A stretch of DNA of 64,000 nt from Streptomyces sp. NBC_00878 (GTDB taxonomy: Bacteria; Actinomycetota; Actinomycetes; Streptomycetales; Streptomycetaceae). The stretch is from positions 1,922,001-1,986,000 of the forward strand of contig NZ_JAPEOK010000001.1 of NCBI RefSeq assembly GCF_026341515.1, in the 5' to 3' direction. Shown in pieces: positions 7,976 through 15,308 of the stretch. A program made the translations under genes and the position numbers. The stretch's first letter is position 1. Every line of letters starts with the position of its first letter. The notes under the pieces are model-generated. The model did not search any database. It had not been told where the DNA came from and was given only the letters and a program-made list of their open reading frames with translations.

Positions 7976-9678
7976 ACACCACGTTCCACGACCTGGTCCC
8001 CGCCGAACTGCGTACCGAGTGGGCGAAGGCGGGACGCTGCCCCGGCAGGACGCTCTTCGAGTTGTTCGAGGAGCAGGCTGAGTCACACCCCTTGGCACCG
8101 GCGGTCCTCGACGGCGAGGGCGCGATCAGCTACGCCGAGCTGCGCCGCACCGCTCTCCGGCTGGCCCGCGCCCTCGCCGACGCCGGTACCCGCCCCGGCG
8201 ACGTCGTCGCGGTCAACCTGGCGAACGGACGGCTGGCCTGCGCCGTGGACCTGGCCGTGGCCGCCCTGGGCGCGGTCTGCCTGCCGTACCCGGTGGGCCG
8301 GCGGCGCCAGGACACGCTTGCCATGCTGCGCCGCTCCCGGGCCGCCACCGCGGTGGTCACCCGGCACATCGGCGGCACGGACTACGGCACCATGCTGGAC
8401 GAGCTGCGGCCCCAACTGCCCGATCTGCGCGAGGTGTTCGTGCTCGGCGAACCCCCGGCCGGGATGCGTTCGCTGGACGCGGCGCTGCGCGATCCGGCCG
8501 AGCCGTCTGGGCCGTCTGGGCCGTCTGGGCCGTCTGGGCCGTCTGGGCCGCCCGTGCCATGGGAGCCGGTGAGCCGCCCCGACCCCGACGCCGCCGCGCG
8601 CATCCTGGTCTCCTCCGGCTCGGAGGCCGAACCCAAGATGGTCGCCTACTCGCACAACGCCCTGGCGGGCGGGCGCGGCGAGTTCATGCGCTCACTGGTC
8701 CGCGGGGAGGCGCCGCCCCGCATCATGTTCCTGGTCCCGCTGGCCTCGTCGTTCGGATCGACCGGCACCTCGGTCACCCTCGCGGTGCTCGGCGGCACGC
8801 TGGTGGTGCTGCCCCGCTTCGACGCCGCCGAGGCGGTTGCCGCGATCGAACGGCACCGGCCCACCCACATCATGGGCGTGCCCACGATGTTCCAGGAGAT
8901 GCTGGCCGATCCGCGGCTGCGGCCCGGCGCCTCCGGCCGGATCGACACGTCCTCGCTGACCGCCCTCGTCTGCGGCGGCGCGGGAGTGGACCCGCAGACC
9001 GTCGAGGACTGCGTGCGCGCCTTCGGCTGTGCCTTCGTGAACCTGTACGGATCCGCCGACGGCGTCAACTGCCACACCCAGATCGAGGACGACCTCACCA
9101 CGGTGAAAACGACGGCGGGACGCCCCAATCCGGACGTGACCACGATCCGGATCACCCGGGACGACGGGGCGGAGGCCGCACCCGGTGAGGTCGGGGAGAT
9201 CTGGTCCCGGGGGCCGATGAGCCCGCTGTGCTACGTCAACGCGCCCGAGCTGGACAGCCAGTACCGCACGCCGGACGGCTGGGTCCGCACCGGCGATCTG
9301 GGCCGGATCGACCCGTCGGGGCGGCTGAACATCACCGGCCGTATGAAGGAGATCATCATCCGCGCGGGACTGAACATCAGCCCCGCGGAGGTCGAGCAGA
9401 TGGTCAACACGCACCCCGCCGTCAAGAGCGCCGTCTGCCTCGGCGTACCGGACCCCTCGCTCGGCGAGCGGGTCTGCGTATGGGCCGTGCCGCTGCCGGG
9501 ACAGGAGGCGCCGGACCTGGCGGAGATACGGCGCTACCTCTACGAGGACCAGGGACTGGAGCGGGCCAAGCTCCCCGAACTGTTCCACGTCGTCGACGAG
9601 TTGCCGATCAGCCCGGCGGGCAAGGTCGACAAACACGCCCTGCGGGCCTCGGCGACCGCGACGGCCGCCGCCTCCTAA
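7972..9678 (+). CDS. Acyl/aryl-AMP ligase (acyl-CoA synthetase family)
   Basis: A 568-residue ANL-superfamily enzyme with all core motifs: A1-like ISYAELRRTALRLARAL, P-loop SSGSEAEPKMVAYSH, A5-like NLYGSADG, TGDLGRID, GRMKEIIIRAGLNISPAEVE, and the A10 lysine in PAGKVDKHALR. It should adenylate a carboxylic acid and pass it to CoA or a carrier protein. Residues around 178-195 are a low-complexity Ser-Gly-Pro run encoded by a 9-bp tandem repeat in a surface linker. It is coupled to the CaiB-like gene by an ATGA overlap. Unlike the protein at 4094 it should be catalytically competent. The substrate is not predictable by eye. Confidence 0.85.
   Translation: MNTTFHDLVPAELRTEWAKAGRCPGRTLFELFEEQAESHPLAPAVLDGEGAISYAELRRTALRLARALADAGTRPGDVVAVNLANGRLACAVDLAVAALGAVCLPYPVGRRRQDTLAMLRRSRAATAVVTRHIGGTDYGTMLDELRPQLPDLREVFVLGEPPAGMRSLDAALRDPAEPSGPSGPSGPSGPSGPPVPWEPVSRPDPDAAARILVSSGSEAEPKMVAYSHNALAGGRGEFMRSLVRGEAPPRIMFLVPLASSFGSTGTSVTLAVLGGTLVVLPRFDAAEAVAAIERHRPTHIMGVPTMFQEMLADPRLRPGASGRIDTSSLTALVCGGAGVDPQTVEDCVRAFGCAFVNLYGSADGVNCHTQIEDDLTTVKTTAGRPNPDVTTIRITRDDGAEAAPGEVGEIWSRGPMSPLCYVNAPELDSQYRTPDGWVRTGDLGRIDPSGRLNITGRMKEIIIRAGLNISPAEVEQMVNTHPAVKSAVCLGVPDPSLGERVCVWAVPLPGQEAPDLAEIRRYLYEDQGLERAKLPELFHVVDELPISPAGKVDKHALRASATATAAAS
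8500..8550. repeat. 9-bp in-frame tandem repeat
   Basis: About five copies of GCCGTCTGG inside the AMP-ligase gene encode a Ser-Gly-Pro tract. The copies are near-identical at the DNA level, so copy number probably varies by slippage in multiples of three residues. Confidence 0.85.
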
Positions 9679-9740
9679 GGGGTCCTTGCACTATGCCCGC
9701 CCGGGTCGCGTGGTCTGGCGCTCATAGTGCAAGGACCCCT
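9678..9740. terminator. Long perfect inverted repeat downstream of the AMP-ligase gene
   Basis: Arms AGGGGTCCTTGCACTATG and CATAGTGCAAGGACCCCT (18 of 18 complementary) enclose 27 bases. The left arm begins at the ligase stop codon. It would form a very stable hairpin and probably ends or processes the upstream transcript. The arm length and moderate A/T content are unusual for a terminator in this genome, so a small palindromic repeat element is an alternative. Confidence 0.6.
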
Positions 9741-9853
9741 AAGCCGGTGCCGGGCCCTGTTTCCCTCGTCGGGGCCCGGCACCACTCCTCTCGCACCGTC
9801 CCGGCCGCTGCCTTTCGGCACCGCGGGCCCTCCGCTCGAAGGACAGGCTCACC

Positions 9854-11134
9854 ATGAACACACCCACGATCGAGACACCGCCCCGGCCGTCCGTCGACCA
9901 TGCCGCGGCCGACAACGCCGTCGTCGACAACTCCGCCGTCGACGACCCCTTCGCCCTCCCGGACCGACTCCTCGAACTGCGCGACCGCGTACGGGAGTTC
10001 ATCCGCGGCGAGGTGATCCCCACCGAGCCCGCGCTGCTCGCCGGCGGTACCGGCGCGCAGACCGCCCTGCGCGACTTGCAGGACAAGGCCCGCGCCAACG
10101 GGCTGTGGGGGCTGTCCCATCCGGCCGAACTCGGCGGCCGGGACATGCCGCTGACCGACTACGTGCACCTCGGTGAGGCCGAGGGCGAATCGGAGTTCGG
10201 CCCGGCGGTGCTGGGGTCGGAGCACCTGCTGGACGCGCTCATGCTCAGCCGCCACGCCCGGCCCACGGTCCGCGACCGCTATCTGCCCGGCCTCCTCGAC
10301 GGTCTGGTGACCCCCTGTTACGGCATGTCCGAGCCCGGCCGCTCGGGCTCGGACCCGTCCCTGATGACGACCAAGGCGCGACCGACCGCCGACGGCTGGA
10401 TGATCCGGGGCAGCAAGTGGTTCAGCCGCGCCGCGCACGCCGACTTCATCACCGTCATGTGCCGTACGGAGCCCATGGGCATACCCAACTCGCAGGCGTT
10501 CACGATGTTCCTGGTGCCGACCGACACCCCCGGGTTCCGCACGGTACGGGAGCTGTCGGTCCTGGGCACGGACGGCGACCACCGTGAAGTGCGCCTCGAC
10601 GATGTGCGGGTGCCGGACGAGTACATGATCGGGGAGCGCGGAGCCGGTTTCGCCGCGGCGGGTGAACGGCTCGACCTCGGGCGTACGCTGCGGGCGATCC
10701 AGTGGCTCGGCCAGTCACGGCGGGCCTTCGACCTGATGTGCCGACGCCTCCACCAGCGCACCGCGTTCCTGGAACCGCTGGCCGCCAAGCAGCTCATGCA
10801 GCAGCACGTGTTCGACTCGTACACCGACCTCCAGGCGGCGCGCTCCCAGGTGTTGCGGGCCGCGGCGGCGGTGCAGTCGGGCCGTCGCGCCTACGCGGAC
10901 GTGGCGACCGCCAAGGTGCTGGCCTCGCGGGCCCTGTGCCAGGTGCTGGACCGCGCGGTGCAGGTCCACGGTGCGGAGGGGCTGATCGACGACACCCCGC
11001 TCAGCCGCATGTACCGGCGGGCGCGGGCCACCCGGATCTACGACGGGCCGGACGAACTGCATGTCCACACCGTGGCCAAGCGGCTGCTGAGGGCGTACGA
11101 GTCGGACCCCGAGGCGCAGCCCGACGTCTTCTGA
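9854..11134 (+). CDS. Acyl-CoA dehydrogenase family protein
   Basis: A 426-residue flavoprotein with the acyl-CoA dehydrogenase fold: N-terminal helical domain, middle domain with CYGMSEPGRSGSDPS and the WFSRAAHADF FAD-contact region, and C-terminal QVHGAEGLIDDTPLSRMYRRARATRIYDGPDELH. The closing region resembles the ACAD10/11 group. It would introduce an alpha,beta double bond into an acyl thioester. That fits a pathway that later needs an enal for a PigD-type conjugate addition. It stands alone between a long hairpin and a terminator. The substrate is inferred. Confidence 0.85.
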   Translation: MNTPTIETPPRPSVDHAAADNAVVDNSAVDDPFALPDRLLELRDRVREFIRGEVIPTEPALLAGGTGAQTALRDLQDKARANGLWGLSHPAELGGRDMPLTDYVHLGEAEGESEFGPAVLGSEHLLDALMLSRHARPTVRDRYLPGLLDGLVTPCYGMSEPGRSGSDPSLMTTKARPTADGWMIRGSKWFSRAAHADFITVMCRTEPMGIPNSQAFTMFLVPTDTPGFRTVRELSVLGTDGDHREVRLDDVRVPDEYMIGERGAGFAAAGERLDLGRTLRAIQWLGQSRRAFDLMCRRLHQRTAFLEPLAAKQLMQQHVFDSYTDLQAARSQVLRAAAAVQSGRRAYADVATAKVLASRALCQVLDRAVQVHGAEGLIDDTPLSRMYRRARATRIYDGPDELHVHTVAKRLLRAYESDPEAQPDVF

Positions 11135-11200
11135 GCCCCCGGTCCCGCGGCCGGTCCCGCGGCCGTCCGGACGGGTCCGGCGCTCGGCTTCTCCGCCCGG

Positions 11201-11235
11201 GTGGGGGCCGCAGGAACCGATCTTGCGGCCCCCAC
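11201..11235. terminator. Bidirectional terminator
   Basis: Arms GTGGGGGCCGCA and TGCGGCCCCCAC form a perfect 12-bp stem between the convergent acyl-CoA dehydrogenase and GH88 genes. Confidence 0.75.
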
Positions 11236-11242
11236 CACTGGT

Positions 11243-12454
11243 TCAATCACTCCCGCCGAGCCGTTTGAGGGCCGAGAGCAGGAAGTAGTCGCCCCAGATC
11301 AGTTCGTGGGCGACGGCCGTGCCGGACGCCATGTCGTAGCAGCCGTCCAGCAGCATCCCGGCCGGCGGGCCGCCCGGTGTCCCGGCGGCCCCGGTCGTCA
11401 GGTGACCGGAGACCAGCAGGCCGAGCAGCCGGACCGCCGCGGCCCGCAGCGCGTCGCCGCGCGGGCCCGGTACGAGTTCGGCCAGCCCCAGCATGGCCTC
11501 GGCCGCGATCGCCGCCGCGGAGGTGTCCCGTACGCCGTCGGGGTCGCCGAAGCTCCACGGCGGAACGGCGCTGCCCGTGCGGTCCAGCCAGAAGTCCGCG
11601 GCCAGCAGGGCCGCTTCCCGGTACCCGTCGTACCGGGCCGGGCCGTCACGGTCCACGGTGCGCGCGGCGGTGGTGAGCGCGAGCATGCCCCAGGCCTGGC
11701 CTCGTGCCCATGTCCCGGCGGGAGCCTCGCCGGGAGCACCGTCCAGCCGGGCGTACGCGCGTACCCCGCCGTCCGTCGCCAGACAGAGGTGGCGTACGGC
11801 GGACGCGTGGCGGCGAGCGGTGTCCTCCCAGGACGGCTGCCCGAACTCCCGGCCGGCCCAGGCGAGCAGGGCGACCACGGCGGCGGCCGAGTCCACGGTG
11901 AGTTCGTCGGCGCCCCGGTCGCCGCGGCCCAGCGCCGTGCCCGCCGGGACGACGCCGTACCGGGGGTGCGCGGCGGCGGCCAGGGCGGCCGCGCCCGCCG
12001 CCGCGACATCCGCCGCGGCGGAGTCGCCGCACCGCAGGTAGCCCTGGGCAGCGCCGTACCAGAAGGTGAGGGCACGCGTGTCGGTGTCGTCGTGGGTCCG
12101 GGCCCGGAGCCTGGCGGTGACGTCCTGCGCCTGCCGCAGGACGTCCGTCGGCTGCCGTCGCCGAACGGGGAGGCCGCTGCCGGTCTGTGGAAGGGGGCGT
12201 CGAAGGGGGCGACCGTTGCCGGTCCGCGGAAGGGCGCGCGCGTTGCCGGTCGCCTCCTCCTCGGTGGCGAGCCAGAGCAGTCCGGCCCAGAAGCCTCCGG
12301 TCCACGAGCCGCGCCGACTGGTCAACCAGCGGCCGTCGGCGGGATCCGCGTAGAGCGGGAAACGGTCCTCGACCTCGTCGGCGGTGGTGCGTATCCGCTG
12401 GAGCAGCAGGGCGATGGCGCCCTCGGTCGCGTGCGCGCGCGTGCTCGGCGTCAT
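11243..12454 (-). CDS. GH88-like unsaturated glucuronyl hydrolase
   Basis: A 403-residue (alpha/alpha)6-barrel protein of the GH88/GH105 type. Diagnostic segments are WTGGFWAGLLWLA near the N-terminus, a TVDSAAAVVALLAWA segment with an acidic residue where the family has one of its catalytic aspartates, RGQAWGMLAL, and the C-terminal ELIWGDYFLLSALKRL. Members hydrate and release unsaturated uronic acids from oligosaccharides. There is no signal peptide, so it acts in the cytoplasm. It is the last gene of an operon after an MFS exporter and a thioesterase, each overlapping the next by four bases. A polysaccharide enzyme here is odd; it may deglycosylate a cluster intermediate. Confidence 0.72.
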   Translation of the reverse strand: MTPSTRAHATEGAIALLLQRIRTTADEVEDRFPLYADPADGRWLTSRRGSWTGGFWAGLLWLATEEEATGNARALPRTGNGRPLRRPLPQTGSGLPVRRRQPTDVLRQAQDVTARLRARTHDDTDTRALTFWYGAAQGYLRCGDSAAADVAAAGAAALAAAAHPRYGVVPAGTALGRGDRGADELTVDSAAAVVALLAWAGREFGQPSWEDTARRHASAVRHLCLATDGGVRAYARLDGAPGEAPAGTWARGQAWGMLALTTAARTVDRDGPARYDGYREAALLAADFWLDRTGSAVPPWSFGDPDGVRDTSAAAIAAEAMLGLAELVPGPRGDALRAAAVRLLGLLVSGHLTTGAAGTPGGPPAGMLLDGCYDMASGTAVAHELIWGDYFLLSALKRLGGSD

Positions 12455-13305
12455 CCCACTCCTCGGTGATCAGCAAGGTCTGCGGTGATCAGCAGGGTCT
12501 GCGCGGCCGTGCCGAAGGCGCCCGCGTCGTCCATCAGTACGGTCTCGGCGACCCCCGTTCCCCCGGGCCCCGGGCGAGTGCGGGCGCGCAGCGCGATCCA
12601 CTCCCCCGTCGGGGGACGCACGAGGTGGACGGTCAGATCGAGGTTGACGCAGTGGTACCGGTCCGGGGGCAGGACCGCGCCGATCCCGTGCGTGAGATCG
12701 GCCAGCGCGACGGCAGCGAGCCAGGGCGGTGCGGCGGCCCCGGCGACCCCGGTGCGCAGCCGGGCCCAGGCGCTTCCGCCGTGCGGGTTGGCCGGGTCGT
12801 CCACGACGACGACCTCCACCGCGTCGCGGTTGAAGGAGGGTTCGTCGCCGTAGGGGGCGTGCGTGAGCAGGCCGCCGGTGCGGTGCGGCATCGGGGGCTC
12901 CTGCGCGAGCCGGGGCAGCGCGGTCGCCGCGTCGCGTACGCCGAGGGCGCTCGCCCTGGCGATGTCGGTGCCGTCGGCGGTCAACAGGACGTCCACCAGG
13001 CCGAAGCTGCGGCCGGCGCGCACCGTACGGGTGGCCGCCGCGAGGGGCTGGGCGGGCTGCGGTCCCAGGAAGTCGACCGAGATCCGGGTCAGCGGCCGTT
13101 CGCCGAGTTCCCGCTGGGCGAGGTGCGCCAGCAGGGCGGCGACCGCTCCGCCGTGGAGAAGACCGGGACGCCAGGGGCCGGCGGCCACGGGCGAGGGCGC
13201 CCAGAGGCTGTCCGCCGCGCGGAACAGCGGTTCCGGCACGGTGAGTTGAGCGGCCGCCCGCTGCCCGCCCGCGGGTTCTTCCTCAGTCGTCACCGCCCTC
13301 GTCAT
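12451..13305 (-). CDS. Hotdog-fold acyl-CoA thioesterase (TesB-like)
   Basis: About 284 residues with two tandem hotdog halves as in TesB/acyl-CoA thioesterase II proteins: an N-terminal LLHGGAVAALLAHLA and ISVDFLGP, and a C-terminal VNLDLTVHLVRPPTGEWIALRA. The start is the ATG at 13305, which overlaps the TGA of the upstream MFS gene; a longer frame exists upstream but lies inside that gene. It probably releases or edits acyl-CoA intermediates of the cluster. Translational coupling on both sides makes it part of a three-gene operon. Confidence 0.78.
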   Translation of the reverse strand: MTRAVTTEEEPAGGQRAAAQLTVPEPLFRAADSLWAPSPVAAGPWRPGLLHGGAVAALLAHLAQRELGERPLTRISVDFLGPQPAQPLAAATRTVRAGRSFGLVDVLLTADGTDIARASALGVRDAATALPRLAQEPPMPHRTGGLLTHAPYGDEPSFNRDAVEVVVVDDPANPHGGSAWARLRTGVAGAAAPPWLAAVALADLTHGIGAVLPPDRYHCVNLDLTVHLVRPPTGEWIALRARTRPGPGGTGVAETVLMDDAGAFGTAAQTLLITADLADHRGVG

Positions 13306-14516
13306 TCCGCCACCGCCCGGCGCACCTGGAAGGCGCTCACGACGGAGACGAGGAAGGACAGGCCCGCCATGGCCCAGCCCGCCGGGTAGCCGGCCGACGT
13401 ATCGGCCAGAAACCCGAAGCCGAGCGGTCCCACCACGAAACCGCCGAAGAAGCCCATCGACACCAGGGCGGAGGCATGGCCGGTGGCCCCGAAGGCCGGG
13501 CTGCGCACGACAGCGACCATCGAGACGGCGTTGGCCGCGACGGCGGAGCCGCCCAGGCCGATGGCGGCGACCCAGACCAGCCAGGTCAGCCGGGTGGCGG
13601 CGACCATGAGCGGTACGAAGCAGACCGCCACGGCCGCCAGTACCAGCAGCGGCACGGCGATGTCCGCGAGCCGGCCGCTCAGCCGGGTCCACACCACCCG
13701 GGCGACGATTCCCGCGCCGCCGACCACCGCGATGAGGGCACCCGCGATCCGCTCCCCCATGCCGAGTTCTTCATGGGCGTAGAGCGGCAGGTAGGTGTTG
13801 AGCGCGGCGAGTGCCGTGCCGATGCCGAGCGAGTAGACGATGAGCCATCCCGCGGCCCGGTTGGGGCGCTTGGGCAGTGTGAGGCGCGCCGGGCCGGTCG
13901 TCCGCGGCTGGTCGCGCGGCAGCATGAAGGCGGCAGCGGCGGCGGCGAGCGCGACGGGGACGACCAGGGCGAGGGTGCCGCGCCAGGACGTGGCCGCGGC
14001 CAGGGTGGGAACCAGCAGTCCGGCGGCGAAGGCGCCGAACTGCACACCGGACTGTTTGACGCCCACGGCGGCGGCCCGCCGCTCCGGGGGGAGATGGGCC
14101 GCGATGAGACGGTTGGTCGCGGGGTTGGCGAACGCCTGCGCCGCGCCGGCCAGTACGAGCCCGGCCGGCAGCCAGCCGTACCCGCCGCCCGCGGGCAGGA
14201 CGACGAAGACCGCCGCCACCGTCACCAGGAGGATCAGCAGGGCGCGTCGGCCGCCGATCAGGTCGGTGAGGTGTCCGCTGAAGAGGGAGAGCAACGATGC
14301 CGTACCGAACGCCACGGCGGTCAGCGAGCCCAACTGCGAGCGCGATATGCCGAGTTCCGAAAGGAGCGTGGGCCCCAGGGCACCCAGGGCGAAGAGCACG
14401 AACATCGACAGACCCATGCTCGCCGTGAGCAGGGGTAGCAGAGCGCGTGGTGAGCGCTGCCCGCCGAGTCGATCGGCCTTGGCGCGTTCCTGCGTGTCCA
14501 CGCTTGCCTCCATCAT
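13302..14516 (-). CDS. MFS transporter (12 TM)
   Basis: A 404-residue major facilitator protein with about 12 hydrophobic segments. The loop motif GHLTDLIGGRRALL follows TM2, and the TM4-5 region has VGVKQSGVQFGAFAAGLL. It is the first gene of a tight operon with the thioesterase and GH88 genes and is divergent from the TetR regulator. One copy of the cluster motif lies in the 64-bp gap, so TetR control is likely. Direction and cargo are unknown. Confidence 0.85.
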   Translation of the reverse strand: MMEASVDTQERAKADRLGGQRSPRALLPLLTASMGLSMFVLFALGALGPTLLSELGISRSQLGSLTAVAFGTASLLSLFSGHLTDLIGGRRALLILLVTVAAVFVVLPAGGGYGWLPAGLVLAGAAQAFANPATNRLIAAHLPPERRAAAVGVKQSGVQFGAFAAGLLVPTLAAATSWRGTLALVVPVALAAAAAAFMLPRDQPRTTGPARLTLPKRPNRAAGWLIVYSLGIGTALAALNTYLPLYAHEELGMGERIAGALIAVVGGAGIVARVVWTRLSGRLADIAVPLLVLAAVAVCFVPLMVAATRLTWLVWVAAIGLGGSAVAANAVSMVAVVRSPAFGATGHASALVSMGFFGGFVVGPLGFGFLADTSAGYPAGWAMAGLSFLVSVVSAFQVRRAVAE

Positions 14517-14539
14517 CAGAGAGCGCTATTTATTGTTTC

Positions 14540-14559
14540 ACTCTAGATGGCAACTCTAG
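14540..14559. promoter_or_regulatory. Cluster operator motif, copy C (inverted)
   Basis: Two ACTCTAG half-sites start 13 bp apart. This is the reverse complement of the layout at 3867, 3967 and 17667. The site sits between the MFS operon start (14516) and the TetR start (14581), the classic position for TetR autoregulation. Confidence 0.65.
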
Positions 14560-14580
14560 CAACTGAACGGTAGACGGACC

Positions 14581-15210
14581 ATGGCAGGGAAACCAGGCGT
14601 AAGACGCCAACGCTCCAACGAGACGAGGGCCCGGCTGCTCGACGCCTCGCTGCGGCTGTTCGTCGAGCACGGCTACGACGGCACGACGATCGAGGCGATC
14701 GCCCGCGAGGCCGGGGTCGCGGTGCAGACGGTGTACTTCAAGTTCGGCACCAAGTTCACGATCCTCAAGGAGGTGTTGGACGTCCGGATCGCGGGCGACG
14801 AGCGGCCCATACCGACCATGGAGCGCGAGTGGTTCCGGGACGCGGTCGCGGCCGAGGACCCACGTGAACAGCTGCGCCACCAGGTGGCCGGGGCCCGGGA
14901 GATCTACGAACGGGTCGGCGCGATGCTGGAAGTGCTGCGCAACGCGGCCCTGAACAACGAAGAGATCACGCCGCTCTGGGAACGGAACAAGGAGCAACGC
15001 TTCGAGGTCCAGGCGCAGTTGGTGAAGGCCCTCGCCGAGAAGCAGCCGTTCCCGCCGGGCCTGTCCGCCGACCGCGCCGCGGACATCAGCTACACCCTGC
15101 TCGGCCCCGAGATCTACCACCTGCTGGTCACCGAGCGGGGCTGGAGTTCCCAGGAATGGGCCGACTGGGTGCACGACGGTCTCTGTCGTCATCTGGTCGG
15201 CGAGAGCTGA
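14581..15210 (+). CDS. TetR-family transcriptional regulator
   Basis: A 209-residue TetR regulator. The N-terminal HTH spans about residues 12-58 (NETRARLLDASLRLF, TTIEAIAREAGVAVQTVYFKF), followed by a helical ligand-binding domain. It lies at the centre of the cluster, is divergent from the MFS-thioesterase-GH88 operon and is followed by an MMPL exporter gene. A two-part operator-like motif sits 22 bp before its start and recurs in two other promoter regions of the cluster. It is therefore the best candidate pathway-specific repressor. The ligand is probably the product or an acyl intermediate. Confidence 0.88.
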   Translation: MAGKPGVRRQRSNETRARLLDASLRLFVEHGYDGTTIEAIAREAGVAVQTVYFKFGTKFTILKEVLDVRIAGDERPIPTMEREWFRDAVAAEDPREQLRHQVAGAREIYERVGAMLEVLRNAALNNEEITPLWERNKEQRFEVQAQLVKALAEKQPFPPGLSADRAADISYTLLGPEIYHLLVTERGWSSQEWADWVHDGLCRHLVGES

Positions 15211-15308
15211 GCGTCCGACGGCGAATCGACACCGCTGACCATCGACGAGGCCCGGCCCGGACGCGTGGCAGGCGATGGCCGGGCCGGTCACCCACCTCAC
15301 CACACGTC

